Shown in pieces: positions 17,827 through 26,228 of a stretch of 64,000 nucleotides of DNA. Each line of letters starts with the position of its first letter. Within the stretch, counting starts at the first letter, position 1. Both the position numbers and the translations under genes were made by a program. The DNA is taken from the NCBI GenBank assembly GCA_020633235.1, contig JACKEA010000003.1, forward strand, positions 940,611-1,004,610, read 5' to 3'. A model generated the notes under the pieces. The model saw only the letters and a program-made list of their open reading frames with translations, did not search any database and was not told where the DNA came from. Source of the DNA: Polyangiaceae bacterium (GTDB lineage Bacteria > Myxococcota_A > Polyangia > Polyangiales > Polyangiaceae).

Positions 17827-19122
17827 ATGAAATCCGAGCCTATGAGCGCCATCGACGCCGCCTGGCGGCGGATGGACAGCGAAACCAACGCCATGGTCAT
17901 CACCGCCCTGCTGACCTTCGAGCAGGCGCCAGAGTTCAATGATGTCGAGCGGTTGGTGTCCGAGCGGCTGCTCCAGGACCCGCGCTTTCGGCAGCGAGTG
18001 GTGCCCCCCACCCTGCCGTTGGGAACGCCGAGCTGGGAGATGGATCCCCACTTCGACCTCCACAACCACCTACATCGGCGGGCGCTGCCCACACCAGGGG
18101 ACGATCGGGCGCTGGAGGAGCTCCTCAGCGAGCTCACCAGCAGCCGCCTCGATCCCGACCGTCCGCTTTGGCAGCTGCACTACGTCGAGCGCGGCGACCG
18201 CGGCGCCGCCATCGTGGCACGCCTTCACCACTGTATTGGCGATGGCGTTGCCCTCGTGCGCTTGCTGCTCGGCATGACGGACGAGGGCGGAGCGCTCCCA
18301 CCGCCGCCGGAGGTCGGGCTCTCCCCACAGCGGCCGCGGTCCGCCCGGGAGCTCGGGGAGCTGACCAAGAACATGGCCAAGAGCCTGGGACACACGCTGC
18401 TGCTCCCGCGCGACGCGCCCTCCGCCTTGAGCGGCGCGCTCGGCGTTCAAAAGCGCGCCGCCTGGTCTCGGAGCTTCCCCTTGGCCGCAATCAAGGGCGC
18501 CGCCCACGCGCTTTCGGCCACCGTGAACGACGTGCTCATGGCCGCGCTCACCGGGGCGCTACGGACACATCTGTTGGAGCACGGTGGTCTGCCGGAAGGC
18601 GGCGAGATCCGCGCGCTGGTTCCGGTGTACGTCAAAGCCGCCGACTCGGGGCACGGCCTCGGCAATCACTTCGGGCTGGTGTACCTCGATCTTCCCCTCG
18701 CCGAGAGCGACCCACTGGCGCGCGTGCACGAGACGCAGCGCAGAACGGCGGCCATCAAGGCGTCCCCGGAAGCGATGGTGGCGCTCTCGGTGCTGGGCGC
18801 CTTGGGGGTGGCGAGCAGCGAGATCGAGCACATCGGCATCGAGCTCTTCACCCGCAAGGCCACCGTGATGGTCACCAACGTGCCGGGCCCCCCGCAGACC
18901 ATCCACTTGGCCGGCAAACCCCTCGACGGCATCATGGTCTGGGCGCCCGTCGCAGGGCACATCGGCGTGGGGCTGTCGCTGCTTTCCTATGCGGGCCAGG
19001 TCCGGCTCGGCATTTCCACCGATGCTCTACGCTGCAGCGATCCCAAGAGCATCGTCCGGATGTTCGAGCACGAGATCGTTCGGCTGGTCACTTCGCTCGG
19101 TCCGGAGGCATCATCGGGTTGA
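17827..19122 (+). CDS. Wax ester synthase / diacylglycerol acyltransferase
   Basis: A WS/DGAT family acyltransferase, which transfers a fatty acyl group from CoA to a long-chain alcohol (wax ester) or to diacylglycerol (triglyceride) at lipid droplet surfaces. The active-site motif HHCIGDG is at 134-140 (HHxxxDG). The N-terminal SAIDAAWRRMDSETNAM, the VNDVLMAALTGALR region and the late VTNVPGPP motif are all typical. 431 residues is slightly short of the usual 450-480. ATG 17842 is an alternative start, five residues in. The gene is followed without a gap by a Tat-exported subunit and a GMC oxidoreductase, suggesting one operon for neutral lipid or fatty alcohol metabolism. Confidence 0.93.
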   Translation: MKSEPMSAIDAAWRRMDSETNAMVITALLTFEQAPEFNDVERLVSERLLQDPRFRQRVVPPTLPLGTPSWEMDPHFDLHNHLHRRALPTPGDDRALEELLSELTSSRLDPDRPLWQLHYVERGDRGAAIVARLHHCIGDGVALVRLLLGMTDEGGALPPPPEVGLSPQRPRSARELGELTKNMAKSLGHTLLLPRDAPSALSGALGVQKRAAWSRSFPLAAIKGAAHALSATVNDVLMAALTGALRTHLLEHGGLPEGGEIRALVPVYVKAADSGHGLGNHFGLVYLDLPLAESDPLARVHETQRRTAAIKASPEAMVALSVLGALGVASSEIEHIGIELFTRKATVMVTNVPGPPQTIHLAGKPLDGIMVWAPVAGHIGVGLSLLSYAGQVRLGISTDALRCSDPKSIVRMFEHEIVRLVTSLGPEASSG

Positions 19123-19646
19123 TGGGTCCGTTCGGATTCTTGTCGCGGCGACGGCTGCTCGCAGCCGGGCTCGGAGGCGGCGTCCTGATCGCCGCTGGCG
19201 TCGGCGGGCTCGCGGCGCTCCGCGGCACCGCCCCGGCGGTGGCCGGACTCTCGGTGCTATCCGCCCAGGAGTACCGCACCCTGGCGAACATCGCCCGCGC
19301 TCAGCTGCCTCGGGGTGGGCCCTTCGAGCTGGGCGCGGAGGACTTCGACTTGCCGCGAGCCTTCGACGGCTTCTTGAAGAACGAGGCAGCGGAGAACGTG
19401 CGCGACCTGCGGCGTGCGTTGCTGCTGTTCGAGTACGGGCCGGTGCTGTTCGAAGGTCACTTCGTCACGTTCTCCAACCTCTCTGTCGAACAGCGCGCGA
19501 AGCACTGGGAAGCCTGGTGCCAGAGCGACACCACGCTCCGCCGGCAGGTGGCTCTCGCGTTCCGCAAGTTCCTGTCCATGGTGTTCTACGACACACCCGA
19601 GGTGTGGCCGAGCATCCACTACCCGGGGCCGCTGATCGGCAGCTGA
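19122..19646 (+). CDS. Tat-exported small subunit of a GMC dehydrogenase
   Basis: 174 residues. ATG 19122 overlaps the previous stop (TGATG). The N-terminus FLSRRRLLAAG followed by a Gly/Ala-rich hydrophobic stretch is a twin-arginine signal. The mature part (LSAQEYRTLANIARAQLPRG, a long helical region, a final VFYDTPEVWPSIHYPGP) resembles gluconate 2-dehydrogenase subunit 3, the small helical partner of membrane-bound GMC enzymes. The GMC flavoprotein encoded 3 bp downstream has no signal of its own, so it is probably carried through the Tat pore bound to this subunit. The gene at 34293 encodes a protein of similar layout beside a second GMC enzyme. Confidence 0.8.
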   Translation: MGPFGFLSRRRLLAAGLGGGVLIAAGVGGLAALRGTAPAVAGLSVLSAQEYRTLANIARAQLPRGGPFELGAEDFDLPRAFDGFLKNEAAENVRDLRRALLLFEYGPVLFEGHFVTFSNLSVEQRAKHWEAWCQSDTTLRRQVALAFRKFLSMVFYDTPEVWPSIHYPGPLIGS

Positions 19647-19648
19647 CC

Positions 19649-21175
19649 ATGGCCGGCGAGATCCACGACCTATCCAAGAAGAAGCCCCCCCGGGAGATCG
19701 TCGCCGACGTGTGCATCGTCGGGTCCGGCTGCGGCGGCGCGACGGCCGCGTGGGTCCTGGCCAAGGCCGGGCGCGACGTGGTGGTGCTGGAAGAAGGCGG
19801 CGACTTCACCGGACCCGAGCTCACGGGCCGTGATGGCGCCATGTACGACCAGCTGTACATGGACCGCGGCGCGCGGGTCACCGCGGATCTCTCGGTGAAC
19901 GTGCTGCAGGCGCGCGTTCTCGGGGGCGGCGGCGTGATCAACGCCAGCGACGTCGTGCCACTCTCCGACGCCGTGCTGCGCCACTGGCAAAAGCGCTTCG
20001 ACCTGTCCGCGTTCTCTCCGGAAGCGCTGGCGCCGTACAAGAAGCGGGCGCTCGAAGATCTCTCCGCCAGCCGCATCGCCGAGGACCATGTGAATCGCGC
20101 CAACGCGCTCCTGCGCCAAGGCACCAAGGCCCTGAATCTCCGCGGCGAGGTGATGCTCAACAATCGCGTCGGCTGCATCGGCACCGGCACCTGTCTCATC
20201 GGCTGCCCCATCAACGCCAAGAAGAACCCGCGCTTCGTCGCCATCCCCGGCGCGCTCGACGCCGGCGCTCGCTTCTTCACGCGTGCCCGCGCCCGCCGCA
20301 TCCTCTCCGGCGAGCAAGAGATGAAACGCATCGAGGTAAATACCCTCGACGAACGCGGCTACCGCGTCGTCGGCCACACCCAGGTGCGCGCGCGCATCGT
20401 GATCTTGGCGGCCAACGCCGTGGCCAGCGCCGAGCTCTTGCTCCGCTCCGGCCTCGGCAACCAGCACGTTGGCCGAAACCTCATGCTGCAGCCGCAGCTA
20501 CCCGTGACCGCGATCTTCAAGGAGCCCATCACCGCCTTTCGCGGCATTCCCCAGTCCTACGCCGTCACCGAGTTCGAGGTGGATGATCATCCCGAGCACG
20601 GCCTGTGGGGCTATCGCATCGAGGGCATCATGGGCACGCCCGGCATGGTCGCATCCCTGCTCCCGTTCTCCGGTATCGAGGGCAAGCGCGCGATGCAGCT
20701 CTACGATCGCATCGCCGCCTCCTTGCTCCTGGTCATCGACCGCCCCAGCGGCAACGTGCGGCTCTCCGACGGCCGCTTGGTCGTGGATTATTGGCAGAAG
20801 GAAGACCACAAGGCCCGCCTGCGCGACGCCATCAAGCAGTGCGCGCGCATCTACTTCGCCGCCGGCGCCCAGCGCATCATCGTTCCCACCACGCCGCCGC
20901 TGGTCTTCGACAGCGAGGCCGACCTCACGCGCGTGGACTCCGTGCGCTTCGACGTCGCCTCCGCGCCACTGCTCTCCGCCCACCAACAGGGCACCATCCG
21001 CATGGCGCCCTCGTCCCGCCTGGGCGGCGCCGACCCCACTGGCCGCGTCTACGGCACCAAGGACATCTACGTCTTCGACTCCTCGGGGTTCCCGTCCAGC
21101 TCGTCGAGCCACACGATGACGCCCATCTTGACGGTCTCGCGCTTCCTCGCCGATCGCCTCGCGGCCGAAGCCTGA
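19649..21175 (+). CDS. GMC-family FAD oxidoreductase
   Basis: 508 residues. The FAD-binding motif VCIVGSGCGGATAAWVL is at 22-38. A cysteine cluster VGCIGTGTCLIGCPIN sits near the middle, and the C-terminal active-site region has HQQGTIRM and a second His in SSSSSHTMTP. GMC enzymes oxidise alcohols; the closest relatives by motif are fatty alcohol, sterol and gluconate type dehydrogenases. Together with the small subunit before it and the WS/DGAT gene, a long-chain alcohol substrate is a reasonable guess. It has no signal peptide. The stop lies 79 bp from the stop of the convergent Bax-inhibitor gene, with a hairpin between them. Confidence 0.9.
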   Translation: MAGEIHDLSKKKPPREIVADVCIVGSGCGGATAAWVLAKAGRDVVVLEEGGDFTGPELTGRDGAMYDQLYMDRGARVTADLSVNVLQARVLGGGGVINASDVVPLSDAVLRHWQKRFDLSAFSPEALAPYKKRALEDLSASRIAEDHVNRANALLRQGTKALNLRGEVMLNNRVGCIGTGTCLIGCPINAKKNPRFVAIPGALDAGARFFTRARARRILSGEQEMKRIEVNTLDERGYRVVGHTQVRARIVILAANAVASAELLLRSGLGNQHVGRNLMLQPQLPVTAIFKEPITAFRGIPQSYAVTEFEVDDHPEHGLWGYRIEGIMGTPGMVASLLPFSGIEGKRAMQLYDRIAASLLLVIDRPSGNVRLSDGRLVVDYWQKEDHKARLRDAIKQCARIYFAAGAQRIIVPTTPPLVFDSEADLTRVDSVRFDVASAPLLSAHQQGTIRMAPSSRLGGADPTGRVYGTKDIYVFDSSGFPSSSSSHTMTPILTVSRFLADRLAAEA

Positions 21176-21180
21176 TCGCG

Positions 21181-21244
21181 GATTTTCATTTTGCTGGTGC
21201 GGCGCGGATCCCGTCGGTTCCGCGCCGGACCAACATGAAAATGC
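21181..21244. terminator. Long imperfect hairpin between convergent genes (repeat copy F)
   Basis: The left arm 21181-21208 and right arm 21219-21244 are near-complementary over about 24 pairs (shared core GGTGCGGCGCGGA against TCCGCGCCGGACC). The outer ends are AT-rich (ATTTTCAT and ATGAAAAT), so U-rich ends arise in both directions. It begins 6 bp after the GMC stop and ends 11 bp before the Bax-inhibitor stop, as expected of a bidirectional terminator. Each arm also resembles the dispersed repeat described at 6207, so this copy may be two facing repeats. Confidence 0.5.
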
Positions 21245-21254
21245 TACTGGGACG

Positions 21255-21962
21255 TCAGCGGCGGGCGCCGATGAAGATGCGCAGCACGTACCAGAACATC
21301 AGCGCGACGGACGCGAACAGCTGTAGCGCGGCGCCCACGTAGCGATCCTCCGGGAAGTGATGCAGCACGTTGGAGGTGTCGTACAGGATGGCGGCGCCGG
21401 CGAAGACGACCATGCCCACGCTGAACAGCGTGCCCAGGGTGAAGCCGAACAGCAGCGATGCGCCGATGAGCAGCAGCGCCGAGAGGCCGATCCAGCGCAG
21501 GAAGCTGCCCAGGAACGAGAAGTCCTTGCGCGTCATGAAGGCGATGGCGGTGAGGCCCGCGAAACCGACCATGGTCACGATGCCCGCGCTCTGGATGGCG
21601 CCGGGGGCGAACTGCGTGGCAATGAACAGCAGCGGGACGAAGATGATCGCTTCGGCGAGCACGAAGCCGCCGAGCGCCGCGTACTGCGCGGGCTTCGAGG
21701 CGGAGGTCTGGGCCACGTGGCTCGCGAGCCAGGAGACGACCATGAACGCGCCCAGCACCAACAGCCAGCTCGTGCCGATCATCAGCTGAGCGATGACGGT
21801 GGCGATGCCCGACATGAACAGGCCGATCTCGATCAGCGTGAACGCGAGGATCGCCCCGAACAGGTGGTTATAGGTCTGGACGATGAAGCGCGCCCGGCGC
21901 TCGATGGCGGACTTCTGGGCGGCGCCCGGGCGGGCAAAAGACGGCTGGTAGCTTTGGGACAT
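21255..21962 (-). CDS. Bax inhibitor-1 / YccA family membrane protein
   Basis: 235 residues with seven predicted membrane helices, an N-terminal cytosolic arm rich in Ser/Gln/Pro, and the family region RARFIVQTYNHLFGA. The final part DTSNVLHHFPEDRYVGAALQLFASV matches the bacterial BI-1 C-terminus, including the Asp used in proton/calcium sensing. The family forms pH-sensitive calcium leak channels in the inner membrane. ATG 21962 fixes the usual MSQSY-type start; a longer frame to 22049 adds nothing conserved. It is transcribed on its own, with 222 bp to the next minus-strand gene upstream. Confidence 0.92.
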   Translation of the reverse strand: MSQSYQPSFARPGAAQKSAIERRARFIVQTYNHLFGAILAFTLIEIGLFMSGIATVIAQLMIGTSWLLVLGAFMVVSWLASHVAQTSASKPAQYAALGGFVLAEAIIFVPLLFIATQFAPGAIQSAGIVTMVGFAGLTAIAFMTRKDFSFLGSFLRWIGLSALLLIGASLLFGFTLGTLFSVGMVVFAGAAILYDTSNVLHHFPEDRYVGAALQLFASVALMFWYVLRIFIGARR

Positions 21963-22094
21963 GGTTCGAGCTCTCCTCCCCGTGGTTGAGCGCGTGGAAC
22001 ATGGAGGTGACGCGCCCGGTCCGCAAGGGAAAGCGGAAACTTCCGCCACCAGGAAAGCGTACGGGGTGCCCCCTCTATTCCTGCAAGCGCCCCC

Positions 22095-22117
22095 AAAAAA
22101 AGCTCAGAAAAGTGAGC
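22095..22117 (-). terminator. Intrinsic terminator behind the cytochrome/membrane protein operon
   Basis: On the minus strand a 5-bp stem (GCTCA and TGAGC with a 6-base loop, 22102-22117) is followed by seven T (22101-22095). It lies 68-90 bases after the stop of the membrane protein gene at 22185. The stem is short, so efficiency is uncertain, but T runs are rare in this GC-rich window. Confidence 0.45.
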
Positions 22118-22184
22118 ACTTCGGTGGGGATGCCCGGCCAAGTCGCGGAAATGATCCCGCGGGCGCGCGAAAATCCGACCCTGT

Positions 22185-23027
22185 TCAGCTCGCGGGGGCG
22201 GTCGTCTCGGAGTGTGGCGCCGGAGCGTGGCGTTCGAGCTCGAGCAGGCCAAGGGCGGCGAGCGCAGCGAGATCGGCGAACAACAGCGGAGCGAACACCG
22301 GCGCGCCGTACACGAAGGCGTCCCAGGTGGACGTGGTCTTTGCGGCGCGCAGGTTCGCGATCAGGTGGAGGCCCGAGCCGGCCACGCCCACCAGCGCCTC
22401 GACGGCCATCAGCCCGAGGGTGATGCGCAAGAACGGACGGCCGCGTTTCCCGAACACGGCCATGAGCAAGAAGCTCGCGCCGTAGCCCCCGGCGATGACG
22501 GCCACCCACTCCATGGGACGGAAGAACCCGTTCTGCGCGTGGTCCGTGAGGGACAGCACGAAGTTGCCGACGAAGCCGCCGAAGGCGAGGAACACGACCC
22601 ACTGCGCCCAGCTCCGCGAACGAGGGCGCTCGAAGCGATTGACCAGCAGGAGCAAGCCGAGACCGACGTAGGACAGCGGCGCCGCGAAGGGCGCGGCGTA
22701 CACCAGGCTCTTCAAGGTCAGGCTCTCGAAGAAGGAGCTCTCGAGGTGGAACACCAGCCCGGCCACGCCCACCACGATCGCCGCGATGCCCACACCCAGC
22801 CCCACGAGCTTGCCGCTGGTGCGCTGGAAGCGCCGGCCCAAGAGACCGGGCAGCAGCAGAAGCGGCGCGAGGGCCGAAAATACCACCGGGATCCATTCAT
22901 CCGTCTCGGCAAAGCCATTCACCGCGTGGGCGATGCCCACGTCCACCGCCAGGAACGCGAGGTTCGAGACGGCGAAGGCCTCCACCAACCAGGGCAAGGA
23001 CCAACGTTCGGCGAAGGGTTCAGTCAT
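22185..23027 (-). CDS. Polytopic membrane protein, likely partner of the octaheme cytochrome
   Basis: 280 residues with about eight predicted transmembrane helices and no recognised domain. Histidines occur within or near the helices (GIAHAVNGF, VFHLESSFF, LTDHAQNGFF, GSGLHLIANL), which could bind heme or quinone. The start ATG (23027) overlaps the end of the octaheme cytochrome gene by 8 bp, so the two are surely co-translated. By analogy with other secreted multiheme oxidoreductases that pass electrons to a membrane quinone protein, this may be the quinone-linked anchor, but no homology to NrfH, NrfD or CycX is visible. Confidence 0.75.
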   Translation of the reverse strand: MTEPFAERWSLPWLVEAFAVSNLAFLAVDVGIAHAVNGFAETDEWIPVVFSALAPLLLLPGLLGRRFQRTSGKLVGLGVGIAAIVVGVAGLVFHLESSFFESLTLKSLVYAAPFAAPLSYVGLGLLLLVNRFERPRSRSWAQWVVFLAFGGFVGNFVLSLTDHAQNGFFRPMEWVAVIAGGYGASFLLMAVFGKRGRPFLRITLGLMAVEALVGVAGSGLHLIANLRAAKTTSTWDAFVYGAPVFAPLLFADLAALAALGLLELERHAPAPHSETTAPAS

Positions 23028-24288
23028 GGGGTGGGGGCGCGGGCTGCTTCTCGCGAGCGGCGCGCAGCTCGCGGGCGGCACTCTCCAGCTTCACGCCGTA
23101 GTGAAGAAGCTCGTAGTTGCCGTGCCATTGCACGAAGTCCGCACCGCCCATGAAGGCGCCGTGCTTGGCCGTGCGCCCATAGTAGTGCCACATGTCGAAC
23201 TCCAAGAACTCGATCTCTTCGTCGAAGGGCTGGGGCGTGAGCAGTCCGTCTTTGCGCAGATCCGCCACCAGCTTTTCGCTCCGTTGGATCTTGGTGTTGG
23301 TGCTCTCCACCACCTTCTCTGCCCGCTCGAAGTAGTCGTCCACGTTCTTGTCCGTGTGACACTTCTCGCAAACTTCCTTCATCTCGTCCTGCCCCTTCGG
23401 GTAGCCGGGGCGCTTTTGGCTGATGGCCGCGAACAGGTACCAAGAGAGACGTTCGCCCACGTCGTGCGTGACCTTGAGGCCTTCGATGCCGCTCATGTGA
23501 CAGGTGGAGCAGGTGGGCACCGGCATGTCGCTGGTGGTGAGGTGCTTCGGATCCGCCGACAGATTCATGCTGCTGCGCTGCGCGGTGAACAGCGCGCCGT
23601 GCTTGGACTCTTCGTAGATCTCGATCTGCGAGTGATCCGGGCCCATGTGGCACTGCCCGCAGGTGGTGGGCTCGCGTGCCAGCTCGATGGAACCGGAGTG
23701 CCGCGAGTGGCACGGCGTGCAGGTTCCAAAGCTGCCATCGGCGTTGGGCTTGCCGATGGAGTGACAGTTCTGACAGCCGCTGGCGATGGCGCTCGCGCCT
23801 TCCAGCTGGGCCAGGCCGTTGGGCGCGCGGTCCACCGCCTCCGGATGATACTTCTTGGCGAAGGCCAGCTGCTCCGGGGAAAAGTCGTCCCGCCCGGCGA
23901 CCGCCGCCCAGGCCGGAGCCGCGTGTCTGCTGCGGGCGAACTGCTCGTACTCCGTGGTGTGGCAGCCCTGACAGTTCTTGGCCGTGAGCTTCTCGGAAAT
24001 GGTGAAGCCCTTGTGCTCGATGCCGTGCTGATCCGCCGCCGGCCGATGGCAATCCAGACAGGTGACGCCCTTGGCGGCGTGCTTGCTGCCTTCGTACTGA
24101 TGCACGATGGCGCTGGTCTCCCGTCGATGGCACTCGGCACACTTGCCGCTCGCCTTCACCAGATCCGCGCTGGGCTGCGCGACCTCCACCTTCGGTCGCT
24201 GGGCGTTGACCAGGAACGCGACGACGATGGCCGCTGTTCCGATGAACACCGCGATGAATACCGACTTGAACGTGACCCGATCGCGCAC
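23020..24288 (-). CDS. Octaheme c-type cytochrome, hydroxylamine oxidoreductase-like
   Basis: 422 residues starting at GTG 24288, with a good GGAGG site before it. One N-terminal membrane segment (about 8-27) anchors or exports it. Eight CxxCH heme sites begin at residues 50, 77, 106, 172, 190, 210, 260 and 307. The C-terminal motif YYGRTAKHGAFMGGADFVQW and the next His are typical of the hydroxylamine oxidoreductase (HAO) superfamily, in which members oxidise hydroxylamine or hydrazine, or reduce nitrite. I cannot tell by eye whether the cross-linking tyrosine of true HAO is present, so the direction is open. The following gene (22185) encodes a membrane partner. Confidence 0.9.
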   Translation of the reverse strand: MRDRVTFKSVFIAVFIGTAAIVVAFLVNAQRPKVEVAQPSADLVKASGKCAECHRRETSAIVHQYEGSKHAAKGVTCLDCHRPAADQHGIEHKGFTISEKLTAKNCQGCHTTEYEQFARSRHAAPAWAAVAGRDDFSPEQLAFAKKYHPEAVDRAPNGLAQLEGASAIASGCQNCHSIGKPNADGSFGTCTPCHSRHSGSIELAREPTTCGQCHMGPDHSQIEIYEESKHGALFTAQRSSMNLSADPKHLTTSDMPVPTCSTCHMSGIEGLKVTHDVGERLSWYLFAAISQKRPGYPKGQDEMKEVCEKCHTDKNVDDYFERAEKVVESTNTKIQRSEKLVADLRKDGLLTPQPFDEEIEFLEFDMWHYYGRTAKHGAFMGGADFVQWHGNYELLHYGVKLESAARELRAAREKQPAPPPHD

Positions 24289-24374
24289 GGAGCTCCTCCC
24301 TTCCCGCGCAGGACGTTAGCCAACGCGGCCGCAAAGGGCAATGACGTCCGCTCTCGCCAAGGTACTCGCAATGT

Positions 24375-24409
24375 GCATGGGTTTGTCGCGGCAGCGCGGA
24401 ACCTCGCGG
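24375..24409 (+). repeat. Stop-proximal intergenic repeat, copy B
   Basis: Contains GCATGGGTTTGTCGC followed by GCGCGGAACCTCG. On the minus strand it begins 12 bp after the stop of the HEAT-like gene (24421). It matches the reverse complement of 37401-37433 at all but about four of some 32 positions, the closest pair in the window. Confidence 0.5.
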
Positions 24410-24420
24410 CCGCGGGGCCG

Positions 24421-26145
24421 TCACAAGAGCGCCGCGGCGAAGCGCTGTCCGGCACCGCTGTGCGTCGCGACCCAGTCGCGGACCACGTCGGGGTGCGCCG
24501 CGGCGAGCGCGCGCAGCACTCGCTCGCCCTCCGCGGGCGGTGCGTCGCCGTCTTGCCACTGGGCCATCGCGTCGAGCACCTTCGCGACAACGCCGGCGCT
24601 GGGCGCGAGATCCGCATAGAGCCACAAGCCCCACGCGACCACGCGGCCACCCTGCACTTGGTGGCCAATCGGCTGCGTCGCGAGCACGCGTTCCTGCGCG
24701 TCGGGAGCCAGCTGCGCGAGGCCGCGTCGGAGCACCCGGGTGTAGCTGATGCCCTGCTGGAACAGCGCCTCGTAGGGCTCCGGCAACGCGCCCAGCTCCG
24801 CCAAGGTGGTGAAGAGCACCGCGCGGATCAGATCGTACTGGGGCGAAGCGAGGAACGGATCGGCGAGGCGCTGGAGCGCCGGAGCGTTCGAGCCCGCGAT
24901 CAGCACGTCCACCAAGAGGAGCCCGAGATCGGCGGCGTGCTCGTACTCGTCCGCCTGCAGCGCATCGGACCAGGGCCAGCGGCGCAGCAAGAGGTAATCG
25001 CCCCGGGCGGCCTCGGTGGCGACGGCGAGCAGCGCTGCCTCGTCCAGCGTCGAGAGCGTCAGAACGGCGTCTGCGCTGCGGCCCTGCTGACGCGCGATGA
25101 GCTCGCGGGAAATCCAGAGCCACGCTGGCACGTCGTTCACCCGCTGGTCGAGAGCGCCGGGCGTTTCGCTCCCGAGGAAGCGCCGCAAGTCCTCCAAGCG
25201 CGCGGGCAGCCCGTGCTCTTGCAGTGCGTAGTAGCCGTCCGCTCCGTTCAGGAACGTCTCGGCGGACAGCTGCGTGAGCACGCGCGTTTGCTCCTCCGTG
25301 AGCTCGCGCGGGTCCCGCGGCGGATGCGGCAGCTCGTGGTCTTTCGGGAACAGCGCGTGCACCGCGCGCGCGGCGACGCGGCTCGCGCTCCACGTGCCCC
25401 GCAGCGCGGCGAGGCACGTCGCGAGATCCGTCGAGCCCAGCTCGGCGGCGCGAGCGGCGATCACTTCCGCGAGCAAGTTGCCGACGTCCCCGTAGGCCCA
25501 GGGCAGCGCGGCGGCCGGCGTGGACAGGCCGTCCACCAGCGGCGGTCCCCAGCGGTCGAAGCCTTCGCTGGACCACCAGGCGCGGACCACGGCCCGCATC
25601 AAAGCGGCGAGGCCGTCCAACGGCTCGTCGCCGAGGTCGTCGGAGTAGCGGCCCAGCGCCAAGACGATGCTGGCGCGGACGACCTCGACCTTCTCGCGGG
25701 CAAGCCGCGCAGCGAGGGCCGTTCTCGCCTCCGTCACGGTTGCGAACCCCAACGCCAGGGCCGCGGCAGCGCGCACGCCCGCCGCGCGGTCCGACAGCGC
25801 TGCGACGAGCTCTTCTGCCACCGCGCCCAAGGCTTCCGCGCCGGGGACGGCGTGCGGCCGGCCGAGCCAGCGCGCGTGGCTGCCGCCGCACGCGAGATCC
25901 ACACACAGCATGATGAGCCGATCGCGCTCCTTCAGGCGCGCGTCGAAGCACAGCGGCAATAGCAGCGGCAGCGCAACCGCGGCGGCCGGCGTCGGCGTGC
26001 CCTGATGGTTCAGCGCTTCGCTCAACTGGCTGACGGCGTTCTTGCGCACCGATGCCGAGCTCGCGGTCAGCTCCTCGATCCAGGTTGGAACCCGAGTGGC
26101 GGGTCCGTCGTGGGTTTCGATCGCCGACCAGTCGATCTCGCTCAT
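24421..26145 (-). CDS. HEAT-repeat-like helical protein
   Basis: 574 residues, cytosolic, almost entirely alpha-helical. Regularly spaced helix pairs such as AALSDRAAGVRAAAALALGF and KVEVVRASIVLALGRYSDD are typical of HEAT/armadillo repeats, with about a dozen units by eye. Such proteins act as binding scaffolds. A separate helical domain covers roughly 380-574. ATG 26145 is the clear start. The gene is divergent from the small Gly-rich lipoprotein gene at 26229, with 83 bp between them, and lies 132 bp upstream of the cytochrome gene on the same strand. The binding partner is unknown. Confidence 0.8.
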   Translation of the reverse strand: MSEIDWSAIETHDGPATRVPTWIEELTASSASVRKNAVSQLSEALNHQGTPTPAAAVALPLLLPLCFDARLKERDRLIMLCVDLACGGSHARWLGRPHAVPGAEALGAVAEELVAALSDRAAGVRAAAALALGFATVTEARTALAARLAREKVEVVRASIVLALGRYSDDLGDEPLDGLAALMRAVVRAWWSSEGFDRWGPPLVDGLSTPAAALPWAYGDVGNLLAEVIAARAAELGSTDLATCLAALRGTWSASRVAARAVHALFPKDHELPHPPRDPRELTEEQTRVLTQLSAETFLNGADGYYALQEHGLPARLEDLRRFLGSETPGALDQRVNDVPAWLWISRELIARQQGRSADAVLTLSTLDEAALLAVATEAARGDYLLLRRWPWSDALQADEYEHAADLGLLLVDVLIAGSNAPALQRLADPFLASPQYDLIRAVLFTTLAELGALPEPYEALFQQGISYTRVLRRGLAQLAPDAQERVLATQPIGHQVQGGRVVAWGLWLYADLAPSAGVVAKVLDAMAQWQDGDAPPAEGERVLRALAAAHPDVVRDWVATHSGAGQRFAAALL

Positions 26146-26228
26146 GGGCCCGCTGACATATCCCGGCGCTGGGCACGGGCCAATCACCCGCGTTGACCCT
26201 CGCCATCGCCAACGATAGCGTCGAGACC

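Noticed and set aside
23020..24288. Evidence for ammonia oxidation or anammox metabolism
   Set aside because: One HAO-superfamily cytochrome is not enough; no amoCAB, hydrazine synthase or cytochrome c554-like genes are present, and many non-nitrifiers carry such octaheme proteins.
22786..25962. 1058-residue plus-strand open frame across the cytochrome and HEAT-like genes
   Set aside because: It is antisense to two genes with clear motifs (eight heme sites, helical repeats) and shows no coherent fold of its own.
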